Notes: a model not told the origin generated them from the letters alone. A DNA stretch of 64,000 nt from JAGPUQ01 sp036677085 (GCA_036677085.1 JAKFFI010000064.1:62001-126000); one strand, 5' to 3'. Positions 51,349 through 60,303 are shown, numbered from the stretch's first letter. Numbers and translations: made by a program.

Positions 51349-52590
51349 ATGAAAACAGTTCTGCGAGCGGCCGCGTTGGCGACCGCACTCGGCTTTACCG
51401 CGACGTCGACGGCGGCGCCCGAACCTTCCGCCGAACCCACCCTGGCTGAAGTGATGCGTCTACTGAAAGAGCAGCAGGCGGAGATCGAAGCGCTGAAGGC
51501 CCAGTTGCGCCAGACCGACACCAAGGTCGCGGAAACCGCAACGGCGGTGGAAGCCACCGCCACTGCGGTCGAAACCGCAACCGAACGGAGCGACAGCTAT
51601 GCCAAGGTCGCCGACTGGGCCGAGCGCACCCAGATCGGCGGTTACGGCGAGATCCACTACAACAACCGGGAGAACGGCGGCACCGACCAGATCGATGCCC
51701 ACCGTTTCGTCATGTTCCTGAGCCACGACTTCAACGACAGCGTGCGGTTTTTTTCCGAAGTGGAACTCGAACACTCGCTGGCCGGCGACGGCGAGCCCGG
51801 CGAGGTGGAACTCGAACAGGCCTATGTGGAGTGGGATTACGCCGAGCGCCAGAGCGCGAAATTCGGCCTGTTTCTGTTGCCGATCGGCATCCTCAACGAG
51901 ACCCACGAGCCCAATACCTTCTACGGGGTGGAACGCAACAGCGTGGAGAGTCGTATCATTCCCACGACCTGGTGGGAATCCGGCGTGATGCTGGGTGGCG
52001 AAATGGCGCCCGGCTTGCGCTATGACTTGGGCGTGCACAGCGGTTTGGAGACCGCAGCCACGGGCAGCGGCGCGCTCGATATCCGTGGCGGGCGCCAGAA
52101 ATCCGCGGAAGCCACTGCCGAGGAATTCGCCTACACGGGGCGGCTGCGGTACACCGGAATTTCCGGTCTCGAACTCGCGCTGGCGGCGAATTACCAGGAA
52201 GACCTGCTGCAAGGTCAGGTGGTCGGCGCCGACAAGGCGAGCAGTCTGCTCTATGAGACTCACGCCGTTTACCAGGCGGGACCCTTCGGGCTCAGGGCGC
52301 TTTATGCGGAGTGGCACATCGACGGCGACCTGGCCAAGGCGCTCGGCAAGGACGAACAGAACGGCTGGTACCTCGAACCGTCCTGGCGTCTTACCCCGAA
52401 GCTCGGTGTCTTTGCCCGCTACAGCGAGTGGGACACACAGGCTGGAGGTCATGACGACACCCAGGTCGAGGAGGTCGATTTTGGCTTCAATTATTGGCTG
52501 GTGGACAATGTGGTGTTGAAGGCCGACTGGGTTGATCAGCGTAACGCCAGGGGCGATGGCTTCAATCTCGGCGTCGGCTGGAATTTCTGA
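51349..52590 (+). CDS. OprO/OprP-type outer-membrane porin with coiled-coil N-terminus
   Basis: 413 residues. Signal peptide to about residue 23 (STAAPEPS). Residues 30-80 are a Thr/Glu coiled coil (AEIEALKAQLRQTDTKVAETATAVE...), a trimer-forming helix found in some phosphate-selective and metal-responsive porins. Then a 16-18 strand barrel: GGYGEIHYNN, RFVMFLSHDF, EVELEHSLAG, QAYVEWDY, ending with FNLGVGWNF, the C-terminal F needed by BAM. Acidic eyelet-like loop GEVELEQ. Promoted by the Fur-box region; likely imports a cation or chelate, inferred from context. Confidence 0.88.
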   Translation: MKTVLRAAALATALGFTATSTAAPEPSAEPTLAEVMRLLKEQQAEIEALKAQLRQTDTKVAETATAVEATATAVETATERSDSYAKVADWAERTQIGGYGEIHYNNRENGGTDQIDAHRFVMFLSHDFNDSVRFFSEVELEHSLAGDGEPGEVELEQAYVEWDYAERQSAKFGLFLLPIGILNETHEPNTFYGVERNSVESRIIPTTWWESGVMLGGEMAPGLRYDLGVHSGLETAATGSGALDIRGGRQKSAEATAEEFAYTGRLRYTGISGLELALAANYQEDLLQGQVVGADKASSLLYETHAVYQAGPFGLRALYAEWHIDGDLAKALGKDEQNGWYLEPSWRLTPKLGVFARYSEWDTQAGGHDDTQVEEVDFGFNYWLVDNVVLKADWVDQRNARGDGFNLGVGWNF

Positions 52591-52643
52591 CCCTTGGGCA
52601 GTCGCATTGGACACAGTCGCGTCGGGCACAGTCGCGTAAGTCC

Positions 52644-53267
52644 GTGCGGGATCGCGCTGTGACGGCGGTGCCCTGGCCGGGTACAGGGTCCCGTTCGCGG
52701 GCCGGCGCGCCCGCTCGGCGGTGGCTGCTGGTCGCCCTGTTCGCGCTGGGCCCGTCCCTGGTCGCGGCCGGGGAGGTCTATCTGACCGCGGAAGAATTCC
52801 GGGCCCAGGCTTTCGGTGGCGTTGAGCCGACACCCCAGACCCTGTGGCTGTCGGCGCCCGTCAAGGACGCCGCGGCAGAGATTCTCGGGCATTCCTTCGC
52901 GCAGTTGCGGGTGCGTTACTGGCGGCACGGCGACCGTACCGCCTGGGTGATCGACGAGATCGGCAAGACGCACCCCATCACCATCGGTGTGGCGGTGGAG
53001 CGGGGTACCGTTGCGGACATCCAGGTGCTGGAGTTCCGCGAGAGTCGCGGCGCGGAGGTGCGCCTGCCGTTCTTTACCGGTCAGTTCCGGGGCGTCGGGC
53101 TGCGGCCGGACGCTGGCCACGAGCTAGACCGCGCCATCGACGGCATCACCGGCGCCACCCTCTCGGTGCGCGCGATGCAGCGGGTGGCGCGGCTCGCGCT
53201 CTATTTTCACGGACAGGTTGCTCCCGAGGCATCGGGATCGGTTTCACATGCGGGTAACGCCGAATGA
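52644..53267 (+). CDS. FMN-binding domain protein with flavinylation motif
   Basis: 207 residues from a GTG at 52644. An N-terminal positive stretch and hydrophobic helix (RRWLLVALFALGPSLVAAG) direct export. The FMN-binding domain contains THPITIGVAVERGTVADIQVLEFRESRG and DGITGATLSVRAM (residues 166-178), where D-x-x-T-G-A-T-x-S is the target motif for ApbE; the flavin should be attached to T172. The domain is related to NqrC and RnfG. PepSY gene downstream overlaps by 4 bases. Suggested role: extracytoplasmic electron carrier. Confidence 0.85.
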   Translation: MRDRAVTAVPWPGTGSRSRAGAPARRWLLVALFALGPSLVAAGEVYLTAEEFRAQAFGGVEPTPQTLWLSAPVKDAAAEILGHSFAQLRVRYWRHGDRTAWVIDEIGKTHPITIGVAVERGTVADIQVLEFRESRGAEVRLPFFTGQFRGVGLRPDAGHELDRAIDGITGATLSVRAMQRVARLALYFHGQVAPEASGSVSHAGNAE

Positions 53268-54016
53268 GTCTTCCCGAGCAGGGCGCTGAAAACGGTCAGA
53301 ACAGCGGTCTCAAGCGCTGGCACCGCCGCATGGGCGTGACGGCGGCGCTGTTTGTGATCCTGCTCGCGTTCAGCGGGTTTGCCCTCAATCACCCCGAGTG
53401 GCTGGAGCTGGATCGTCTGGTGGTGCGTTCGCCGCTGGTGCTGGGCTGGTATGGCATCGAACTGCCCGACGCCATCGATGGCTTTGTTGTTGGTGAGCAC
53501 TGGGTGAGTCAGGTGGGCGGCAAGCTGTTCCTGGATACCGTGGCGCTCGCGAGCTGCCGTGGTGACTTGGTGGGCGTCGCGGAAATCGGCGCGGAAATGG
53601 CCGTCGCCTGTCAGGGCGAGCTGCTGTTGTTCTCTGCCACGGGCGAATTGCTGGACCGGATCGACGCCACCTACCGCTTGCCGGTGCCGGTGGAAGCCCT
53701 GGGGGCGCAGGACGGTCAGCTGTTGTTGCGTGGCCAGGGCAGGGCGTTCCGGGTGGAGCCCGAGGCGCCTGCGTTTACGGCGCTGAGCGGCGCCGAGCCC
53801 GCCTGGTCAGTGGCCGCGCCGCTGACTCCGGCGCTGGTGGCACAGCTTGCGCCCCAGGCGGCCGGCGATGCGATCACTCTTGAACGGCTGGTCCAGGATA
53901 TTCACAGCGGCCGCATTCTGGGGCGTTGGGGCGTGTACTGGATGGATGGCATGGCGGCGCTGATGGTGCTGCTCGCATTGACCGGGTTGAAGGCCTGGAG
54001 ACGCGAACAGCGCTAA
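53264..54016 (+). CDS. PepSY-associated transmembrane protein
   Basis: 250 residues starting within the stop of the FMN gene. Helix 1 (RRMGVTAALFVILLAFSGFALNHP) preceded by the conserved WHRR, and helix 2 at the end (GVYWMDGMAALMVLLALTGL) preceded by a conserved His (QDIHSGRILG). Between them is a periplasmic domain of about 170 residues with a PepSY-like fold. Such proteins (PF03929-like) accompany FMN-binding proteins and are candidate quinone- or haem-linked electron donors to the periplasm; the His positions would suit haem ligation, but this is not proven. Confidence 0.75.
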   Translation: MSLPEQGAENGQNSGLKRWHRRMGVTAALFVILLAFSGFALNHPEWLELDRLVVRSPLVLGWYGIELPDAIDGFVVGEHWVSQVGGKLFLDTVALASCRGDLVGVAEIGAEMAVACQGELLLFSATGELLDRIDATYRLPVPVEALGAQDGQLLLRGQGRAFRVEPEAPAFTALSGAEPAWSVAAPLTPALVAQLAPQAAGDAITLERLVQDIHSGRILGRWGVYWMDGMAALMVLLALTGLKAWRREQR

Positions 54017-54072
54017 CAGCCTGTTGAAAAACTGCTGCGGCAGCCATCTGCGTGGTGGCGCGGTGCTCGGCT

Positions 54073-54264
54073 TCAGTTGTTTTCGTCGCGCAGTTGCAGG
54101 TGGATGCTGCCGTCGTCGCCGATCTGCACCCACACCGACATCGGGCGGCAGCAGACCGGACAATCCTCGATGTAGGACTGTTCTTCGACGGAGCAGTCCA
54201 CCACCAGTTCGATGGCTTCGCCGCAGTAGGGGCAGTCGGTGGTGGCGCAGTCGGTCAGGTTCAT
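54073..54264 (-). CDS. CPXCG motif cysteine-rich zinc-ribbon protein
   Basis: 63 residues of the CPXCG (PF14255) family. Cysteine pairs: CPYCGE and CPVCCRP form a zinc ribbon. Starts MNLTDCATTDCPYCG. Family members are often next to thiolase or other fatty-acid genes in Gammaproteobacteria; function unknown. Convergent with the PepSY gene; divergent from the thiolase. The minus-strand start at 54264 is clear. Confidence 0.85.
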   Translation of the reverse strand: MNLTDCATTDCPYCGEAIELVVDCSVEEQSYIEDCPVCCRPMSVWVQIGDDGSIHLQLRDENN

Positions 54265-54371
54265 GGACGGGGCACGGCGGGCGCAGGCCCAGCAGTATAA
54301 ATTGAACCGGCGCTGGTCCTGCGCTTAAATGGTCGCCCTTTACCCACTCGCCCCTCAGCAGGAGTTCAGCC

Positions 54372-55550
54372 ATGGCGGAAGCCTATATCGTCGGTGCCCT
54401 GCGCACCGCTACCGGTCGCAACCGCGGCCGCCTGAGCAAAATCCACCCGGTCGACCTCGGCGCCATGCTGGTGGACGGCCTGCTCGACCAGGTCGGTCTC
54501 GATCCGGCCAGGGTCGATGACCTGATTTTTGGCTGTGTATCCCAGTACGGCGCGCAGACCGGCAACGTGGCGCGCAACGTCGCGCTGTCGTCCCGTCTCG
54601 GCGAGGCGGTGCCCGGCACCACGGTGGACCGCCAGTGCGGTTCGGCGCAGCAGGCGATTCACTTCGCCGCCCAGGCGGTGATGTCCGGCACCCAGGACGT
54701 GGTGATCGCCGGCGGCGTCGAATCCATGTCGCAGGTGCCGATGTTTTCCGCGGTTGACGATGCCGCCGAAAAAGGCCGTGGCAAACCCAAGGGCGAGCGC
54801 CTCGAAGAGCGCTATCCCGGCATCGAATTCAGCCAGTTCATGGGCGCCGAAATGCTCGCCAAGAAATACGGCGTCACCCGCGAGGAACTCGACGATTTCG
54901 GTTATGCCAGCCACATGAAGGCCACCGAAGCCACCGCGAATGGCAAGTTCCGTCAGGAAATCCTGCCGCTGGAACTCACCCTGGAAGACGGCCGCATCCT
55001 GATTCACGATGCCGACGAAGGCATTCGTCCCAATGCCAATCGCGACGCGATGAAAACCCTGGAGCCACTGGCGCCGGGCGGCGTGATCACGGCGGGCACG
55101 GCGAGCCAGATCAGCGATGGCGCGGCGGCCGTGATGGTCGCCAACGCAGCGGCCGTGGAAAAATACGGCCTCAAGCCGCGCGCCCGCATTTGCGCCCTGG
55201 CGGTGGTCGGTTCGGACCCGGTGATCATGCTGGAAGGGCCGATTCCCGCCACCCAAAAGGCGCTGGAGCGCGCCGGTCTCACCATCGACGATATCGACCT
55301 CTATGAAATCAACGAAGCCTTCGGGTCGGTACCCCTGGCCTGGGCCAAGGCGGTCGGCGCGGATCTCGCCAAGCTCAATGTCAACGGCGGCGCGCAGGCC
55401 AACGGCCACCCGCTGGGCTGCACCGGCGCCAAGCTGATGACCACGCTGCTCAACGAGCTGGAGCGCCGCAAGGGACGCTACGGTCTGCTCGCCATCTGCG
55501 AAGGCGGCGGCACCGCCAACGCCACCATTATCGAGCGTCTGGACAGTTGA
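54372..55550 (+). CDS. Acetyl-CoA acetyltransferase (thiolase)
   Basis: 392 residues. Active-site nucleophile C89 in TVDRQCGSAQQAIHFA; H346 in GGAQANGHPLGCTGAK and C376 in AICEGGGTANATII complete the triad. Acyl-CoA thiolases of this group either condense two acetyl-CoA or act in beta-oxidation; the motif DRQCGSAQ places it in the group often annotated acetyl-CoA C-acyltransferase family. ATG at 54372 with GGAG upstream. May finish the breakdown of acyl-CoA products of the liu-type operon, an inference. Confidence 0.92.
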   Translation: MAEAYIVGALRTATGRNRGRLSKIHPVDLGAMLVDGLLDQVGLDPARVDDLIFGCVSQYGAQTGNVARNVALSSRLGEAVPGTTVDRQCGSAQQAIHFAAQAVMSGTQDVVIAGGVESMSQVPMFSAVDDAAEKGRGKPKGERLEERYPGIEFSQFMGAEMLAKKYGVTREELDDFGYASHMKATEATANGKFRQEILPLELTLEDGRILIHDADEGIRPNANRDAMKTLEPLAPGGVITAGTASQISDGAAAVMVANAAAVEKYGLKPRARICALAVVGSDPVIMLEGPIPATQKALERAGLTIDDIDLYEINEAFGSVPLAWAKAVGADLAKLNVNGGAQANGHPLGCTGAKLMTTLLNELERRKGRYGLLAICEGGGTANATIIERLDS

Positions 55551-55556
55551 GACGCT

Positions 55557-55593
55557 GTCTCCGGGTGCTGGCGAACGGCCGGCGCCCGGAGAC
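55557..55593 (+). terminator. Stem-loop between thiolase and prmB
   Basis: GTCTCCGGGTGC (55557-55568) pairs with GCGCCCGGAGAC (55582-55593) as a 12-bp stem with one G-T wobble and a 13-base loop, directly after the thiolase stop. No T-run follows, so it may act only as a processing or Rho-assisted end. Confidence 0.45.
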
Positions 55594-55608
55594 CCGCGGA
55601 TCGCCATC

Positions 55609-56514
55609 ATGCACAGGGCCTGCCTCGAACAACTCTTCACCGTGCGCGATTTCGTGCGCTGGGGCACCAGCCGTTTCACCGAGGCCGAACTCTGGTTCGG
55701 CCACGGCACCGACAACGCCTGGGACGAAGCCGTGGTGCTGGTGTGTGCCGCTCTGCACCTGCCCCTGCAGTCGGGTCCGAATGTGCTGGACGCGCGTCTT
55801 CTGGACAGCGAGAAGCGCCGCGTGCTCGAGTTTCTGGAACGCCGCGTCGAGGAGCGCCTGCCGGCACCCTATATCACCGGCGAAGCCTGGTTTGCCGGGC
55901 TGAAGTTTCAGGTCGACGAGCGGGTGCTGGTGCCGCGTTCGCCCTTCGCGGAGCTGATCGAACAGGGTTTCAGTCCCTGGCTGGTGCGTGCGCCGGAGCG
56001 CATTCTCGACCTCTGCACGGGCTCAGGTTGCATCGGCATCGCCTGTGCGCTGGCGTTTCCCGACGCCGAGGTGGATCTGGCCGACATCTCGGTAGATGCC
56101 CTGGATGTCGCCGAAGCCAATATTGCGCAGCACGAACTGGAACGCCGGGTGCGCACGGTCGAGAGCGATCTGTGCGACGGTCTGGAAGAAGCCTACGACC
56201 TGATCGTCTGCAATCCGCCCTATGTGGATGCCGACGACTATGCCGCGATGCCGGACGAATACCACAACGAGCCCGCGCTCGCCCTCGCCGCCGGTCCCGA
56301 CGGCCTGGACCTGGTGCGCCGTCTGTTGCGGGAGGCGCCCGACTGGCTGCAGGACGATGGTCTGCTGTTCGTCGAAGTCGGCAACTCCGCGCTGGCGCTG
56401 GAAGAACGCTATCCGGAAATCCCCTTCACCTGGGTCGAGCTGGAGCGCGGCGGCGACGGCATCTTTGTCTTGACCCGCGACGAACTGCTGGCGGCGCAGG
56501 CGTTCCTTGATTAG
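55609..56514 (+). CDS. prmB: 50S ribosomal protein L3 N5-glutamine methyltransferase PrmB
   Basis: 301 residues, SAM-dependent methyltransferase. Starts MHRACLEQLFTVRDFVRWG, the PrmB N-terminal helical domain (DAVVLVCAALHLPLQ type). Motif I ILDLCTGSGCIGIA, and the catalytic NPPY at about residues 202-205 with YVDADDYAAMPDEYHNEP following. The N-terminal domain and YHNEP distinguish PrmB from PrmC. Next gene aroC is the usual neighbour in gammaproteobacteria. Confidence 0.93.
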   Translation: MHRACLEQLFTVRDFVRWGTSRFTEAELWFGHGTDNAWDEAVVLVCAALHLPLQSGPNVLDARLLDSEKRRVLEFLERRVEERLPAPYITGEAWFAGLKFQVDERVLVPRSPFAELIEQGFSPWLVRAPERILDLCTGSGCIGIACALAFPDAEVDLADISVDALDVAEANIAQHELERRVRTVESDLCDGLEEAYDLIVCNPPYVDADDYAAMPDEYHNEPALALAAGPDGLDLVRRLLREAPDWLQDDGLLFVEVGNSALALEERYPEIPFTWVELERGGDGIFVLTRDELLAAQAFLD

Positions 56515-56546
56515 CGGGTCGGGACGAACCGCTGGTTGAAAAACGG

Positions 56547-56600
56547 GGGCTGTTCCGGACAGCCCGGTAACCCTGGTTCCCGCGCTCACGGGAACCCAGG
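56547..56600. repeat. Two hairpins between prmB and aroC
   Basis: GGGCTGT-TCCGG-ACAGCCC (56547-56565) is a 7-bp stem. It is followed by CCTGGTTCCCG... CGGGAACCCAGG (56572-56600), a dRS3-like inverted repeat with one bulge. They may end prmB transcripts; the rest of the 212-base gap holds the aroC promoter. Confidence 0.5.
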
Positions 56601-56669
56601 AATATCAGGGCCTTGTGGATGATCGCTTCCGCGGGTGTGGTAGCGCCCGAGGCGCTGCGAGGCCCAACG

Positions 56670-56699
56670 CGGTTTCGAAGCCCCGCGCGCCCCTATAAT
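56670..56699 (+). promoter_or_regulatory. Candidate aroC promoter
   Basis: Perfect -10 TATAAT at 56694-56699, 28 bases before the GTG start. The -35 is weak (GGTTTC, 56671-56676). The position supports the GTG start at 56727 with AAGGGAG at 56714-56720. Confidence 0.5.
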
Positions 56700-56726
56700 G
56701 CAGGTTCATTGGCAAGGGAGTCCGGT

Positions 56727-57833
56727 GTGTCCGGCAATACCATCGGCAAACTGTTCACGGTCACCACGTTCGGCGAGAGCCACGGCCCGGCGCTCGGCTG
56801 CGTCGTCGACGGCTGCCCGCCCGGCCTGGCGCTCACCGAAGCCGATTTGCAGCCTGACCTGGACCGGCGCAAACCCGGGCAGTCGCGCTACACGACCCAG
56901 CGCCGCGAGGAGGATAGCGTCCGCATCCTGTCGGGTGTCTTCGAAGGCGTCACCACCGGCACGCCGATCGGCCTGCTGATCGAGAACACCGACCAGCGCT
57001 CCAAGGATTACCGCGCGATCCAGCAGTCGTTCCGGCCCGCCCATGCGGACTACACCTATTTCCAGAAATACGGCATCCGCGACCACCGCGGCGGCGGCCG
57101 CGCCTCGGCGCGGGAAACCGCGATGCGCGTCGCGGCCGGTGGCATCGCCAGGAAATACCTGCGCGAGCGCTACGGCGTCGAAGTGCGCGGCTACCTGAGC
57201 CGCCTGGGGCCGTTCGCGGTCGGCACGGTCGACTGGAATGAAATCGACAACAACCCGTTTTTTTGCCCGGATGCGGCGCTGGTGCCCGAGCTTGAAGCCT
57301 TCATGCAGGCGCTGGTGAAGGACGGCGATTCCATCGGCGCCGAGATCAGTGTGCGCGCTACCGGTGTGCCGCCCGGCTGGGGCGAGCCGGTATTCGACAA
57401 GCTCGACGCCGCCATCGCGGGCGCCATGATGAGCATCAACGCGGTCAAGGGTGTGGCCATCGGCGACGGTTTCGATGTGGTGGCGCAAAAGGGCACCGAG
57501 CACCGCGACGAGATGACGCCGGCCGGGTTTCTGTCGAACCACGCCGGCGGCGTGCTGGGCGGTATTTCCAGCGGCCAGGACATCCTGGTGCGGCTGGCGC
57601 TCAAGCCCACCTCGAGCCTGCGGCTGCCGGGGCGCGGTGTCGATACGGCGGGCCAGGAAGTCGAAGTGGTCACCACCGGCCGTCACGATCCCTGCGTCGG
57701 TATCCGCGCCACTCCCATCGCCGAAGCCATGCTGGCGCTGGTGTTGATGGACCACGCCCTGCGTCATCGCGGCCAGAACCAGGATGTGGTCTCGGGGCTG
57801 CCGCCGTTGGGCGCTCAGGACTCCGGACGCTGA
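56727..57833 (+). CDS. aroC: Chorismate synthase
   Basis: Final step of the shikimate pathway, EPSP to chorismate, with reduced FMN. 368 residues starting at GTG 56727 (ribosome site AAGGGAG, 6-base spacing). Motifs: GESHGPALGCVVDGCPPG, RASARETAMRVAAGGIARKY, GGISSGQDILVRLA, and CVGIRATPIAEAML. The H17 region is intact. Longer in-frame start at 56613 lies within the gap and lacks a site. MFS gene begins directly after its stop. Confidence 0.97.
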   Translation: MSGNTIGKLFTVTTFGESHGPALGCVVDGCPPGLALTEADLQPDLDRRKPGQSRYTTQRREEDSVRILSGVFEGVTTGTPIGLLIENTDQRSKDYRAIQQSFRPAHADYTYFQKYGIRDHRGGGRASARETAMRVAAGGIARKYLRERYGVEVRGYLSRLGPFAVGTVDWNEIDNNPFFCPDAALVPELEAFMQALVKDGDSIGAEISVRATGVPPGWGEPVFDKLDAAIAGAMMSINAVKGVAIGDGFDVVAQKGTEHRDEMTPAGFLSNHAGGVLGGISSGQDILVRLALKPTSSLRLPGRGVDTAGQEVEVVTTGRHDPCVGIRATPIAEAMLALVLMDHALRHRGQNQDVVSGLPPLGAQDSGR

Positions 57834-59000
57834 TTGAGCGCCCCCGGAGTTAGCGGCCCGATTCCGTACTGGCGGCTTTCCGGGTTCTATTTTTTCTACT
57901 TCGCGCTGCTGGGCGGGCTGTACCCGTACTGGCCGCTGTATCTGAGTGGACTGGGGTTTGCGCCGGAACAGATTGGCGCGCTGCTCGCCATTCCCCTGGT
58001 TACCAAGGTGGTCGCTCCCAATCTGTGGAGCTGGCTCGGCGACTGGAGCGGGCGGCGGTTGGGCATCCTTCGCCTGGGTTCCCTGCTCGCGTTCCTGTGT
58101 TTTCTGGGCATCTTCGCCGACGACAGCCTGCCCTGGCTGGTCCTGGTGCTGGCCGGCTACAGCTTTTTCTGGAACGCGGTGCTGCCCCAGCACGAGGTGA
58201 TCACGCTCGGTTTTTTGGGTTCCCGGCCTGAGCGCTACAGCCGTATCCGGCTCTGGGGCTCGATCGGATTCATCGCCGCCGTGGTGGGCGTGGGTTTCTG
58301 TTTCGAGACCTGGGGCATCGGTTGGTTTCCGGTCGCCGGATCCTTGCTGCTGGCGACCATTCTGGCGAGCAGCCTGATGATTCCCCGGCCGGCAGCGGGC
58401 GCCCGCGAGCGCCATTGGCAGCCGCTGCATGTTGCGGCGCGGCAGCCGGCGGTGCTCGCCTTTCTCGCTGCCGGGCTGCTGTTGCAGGTGGCGCACGGCG
58501 CCTACTACAGTTTCATCAGCATTCATCTGGAAGCCCTGGGCTACAGCCGGTCCGCCATCGGTGTGCTGTGGTCGGTGGGGGTGGTGGCGGAAATTCTGGT
58601 GTTCGTGGTGATGCACCGGGTGCTGTTGCGCTTTGGGGTGCGCACCGTGCTGCTGGCGAGCCTGTTGCTCGCGGCCCTGCGCTGGTGGCTGATCGGTAAC
58701 TGGAGCCAGTCGCTGTGGCTGCTGGTCGCCGCCCAATCGCTGCACGCATTCAGCTTCGGCACCTTCCACGCTGCTGGGATCGAAACCATCCGCCGCCTGT
58801 TCGGACCGGGCGCTCAGGGTGGCGGTCAGGCGCTGTACGGCGCGGTGAGTTTCGGCCTCGGCGGCGCCATGGGTTCCTGGCTTGCCGGCCGCTTCTGGCA
58901 TCTGGGGGCGACGCTGGTGTTCGATGTGGCCGCGCTGGCCTGTGTGGTGGCGGCGCTGATCGCCTGGTATGGATTTCGCGATCGGCGCCTGCGCGATTGA
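57834..59000 (+). CDS. MFS transporter, HcaT/YcaD-like (MFS_1_like)
   Basis: 388 residues from a TTG at 57834, immediately after the aroC stop. Twelve hydrophobic segments. N-terminus LSGFYFFYFALLGGLYPYWPLYL is typical of the MFS_1_like (HcaT) family, and the motif-A-like loop reads GDWSGRRLG; second half NWSQSLWLLVAAQSLHAFSFGTFHAAGIE. E. coli HcaT takes up 3-phenylpropionate; others take nucleosides. A similar gene follows aroC or prmB in several relatives. Substrate unknown. The TTG start is weakly supported. Confidence 0.85.
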   Translation: MSAPGVSGPIPYWRLSGFYFFYFALLGGLYPYWPLYLSGLGFAPEQIGALLAIPLVTKVVAPNLWSWLGDWSGRRLGILRLGSLLAFLCFLGIFADDSLPWLVLVLAGYSFFWNAVLPQHEVITLGFLGSRPERYSRIRLWGSIGFIAAVVGVGFCFETWGIGWFPVAGSLLLATILASSLMIPRPAAGARERHWQPLHVAARQPAVLAFLAAGLLLQVAHGAYYSFISIHLEALGYSRSAIGVLWSVGVVAEILVFVVMHRVLLRFGVRTVLLASLLLAALRWWLIGNWSQSLWLLVAAQSLHAFSFGTFHAAGIETIRRLFGPGAQGGGQALYGAVSFGLGGAMGSWLAGRFWHLGATLVFDVAALACVVAALIAWYGFRDRRLRD

Positions 59001-59027
59001 CGAGCCCGCAACCTGGATTGAGTTGTT

Positions 59028-60182
59028 TCAGGCGCTGGTGACCGCACGGTGAATGGCACGCTGGAAATGCGCGAGCGAAGGCTCGTTGCGGCCGATCAAT
59101 ACCTCTTTCATCACGCCTGCCTGATAACCCCGCTCCATGTCGATCTGCATGGCGATGTCTTCGCCGTCCACGGTGCGGATCGCCAGATCCACATTGGCTT
59201 CCCAGTACTTGCGTGCACTGTCGGTGACGGGCGGCTCCGGCACATAGCAGTCGAAATAGACCAGACAACGATCCGGGCGGTCCTCGGCAGGAAACAGGCG
59301 CCAGGTCTCCACATGATCGGCCTGTATCACGAACACCGTGTTCGGGAACAACTGGTAGGAAATCGCCGTGTGTTTGACGAAATCCCAGCTCTGTTCGGGC
59401 TGGTCGCGCAGGGTCTCGATGCTTTTGCGCACCACGGCTTCGCGGTTGTTGAGGCCGAAGGCGTCGAACAGGCACAGGTTGGCGAAGAAGATGGGCGCCA
59501 CCGTGTCCCGGTGCAGGGGCGCGAAATGGTAGGGTTCGAGGAAGGTGTCGATGGGCATCTTCCAGTTGGCGGGCCGTTCGAGCACCCGGCTTTCGAAATG
59601 GCTGTAGCCGGCGAGCCGGTAGGACGCCAGATCCTGCTCCATACCGCTGAGATGCGCATCGAGGGTCGCGATATCGAGCGTTCCGTCCGGGTCCGGCAAC
59701 ACCCAGAGCATGCCGTCGCGCTCGATCAGCGGGAGCGGCACCAGGCCATGATCGGCGCGCGCGACGCCGGGAAACGAGCGCTCATCGGGAATGACGACCA
59801 GATCGCCCTGACGGTCGTAGCGCCAGGCGTGGTACGGACAGCTGAAACCGCTCGCGCGACCGCATCCCTTGACCACCGGCGCGCCCCGGTGCCGGCACTG
59901 GTTGACGAAGGCGCGCGCAGTGCCGTCGTCGCCGCGCACCAGCAGGACGGGCAGCCCGGCGTGATCCTCGGCGACATAGTCGCCCGGCTTGGCGATGCGT
60001 CCGGACAGGCCCACAAACAGCGGATAGTGCCGAAACAGGGTCGCTTTCTCCCGCTCCAGCCAGTCGCGATCAATGTAGGTGGTGACCGGATTGCGGGTCA
60101 CCTCGGGCGCGAGATCCGTGGTGCCGGCGTCGATATGGGCGAAGGCGCGCTTGACGAGCTCGATCTGGAGAGATTGCTGCAT
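59028..60182 (-). CDS. Rieske [2Fe-2S] ring-hydroxylating oxygenase alpha-like subunit
   Basis: 384 residues. Rieske cluster ligands C96, H98 (NQCRHRGAP) and C115, H118 (CPYHAWRYD). The mononuclear-iron region is NWKMPIDTFLEPYHFAPLHRDT with D212, H219, H224. RHO alpha subunits need a reductase and often a beta subunit; neither is in the window, so it may use a general ferredoxin partner. Long distance from reductase is common in steroid/terpenoid or aromatic clusters. It faces away from the hydrolase operon and shares a 205-base control region. Substrate unknown. Confidence 0.85.
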   Translation of the reverse strand: MQQSLQIELVKRAFAHIDAGTTDLAPEVTRNPVTTYIDRDWLEREKATLFRHYPLFVGLSGRIAKPGDYVAEDHAGLPVLLVRGDDGTARAFVNQCRHRGAPVVKGCGRASGFSCPYHAWRYDRQGDLVVIPDERSFPGVARADHGLVPLPLIERDGMLWVLPDPDGTLDIATLDAHLSGMEQDLASYRLAGYSHFESRVLERPANWKMPIDTFLEPYHFAPLHRDTVAPIFFANLCLFDAFGLNNREAVVRKSIETLRDQPEQSWDFVKHTAISYQLFPNTVFVIQADHVETWRLFPAEDRPDRCLVYFDCYVPEPPVTDSARKYWEANVDLAIRTVDGEDIAMQIDMERGYQAGVMKEVLIGRNEPSLAHFQRAIHRAVTSA

Positions 60183-60274
60183 GGTGAGCGCGGACCCGTG
60201 CCGGAAGGAGTACGCCGTTTATACACTGCAAATCCGGCTCGCCGCAAACTGCGCCCGGGGCGAAGAGCTGCCGG

Positions 60275-60303
60275 TTGACTGTCCGCTTACTACTGAGTAG
60301 GTT
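60275..60303 (+). promoter_or_regulatory. Control region with palindrome between Rieske and hydrolase genes
   Basis: CTACT-G-AGTAG (60290-60300) is a perfect inverted repeat of 5 bases each. It lies 14 bases after TTGACT (60275-60280), a good -35; TAGGTT at 60298-60303 is a weak -10 at 17-base spacing. The palindrome would overlap the -10, a typical operator site for a TetR repressor such as the one at 63114. Weak but consistent. Confidence 0.35.

Noticed and set aside
54017..54045. CCTGTTGAAAAACTGC after the PepSY gene as an insertion-sequence end
   Set aside because: It resembles sequences near some IS ends, but no partner end, transposase or target duplication is seen.
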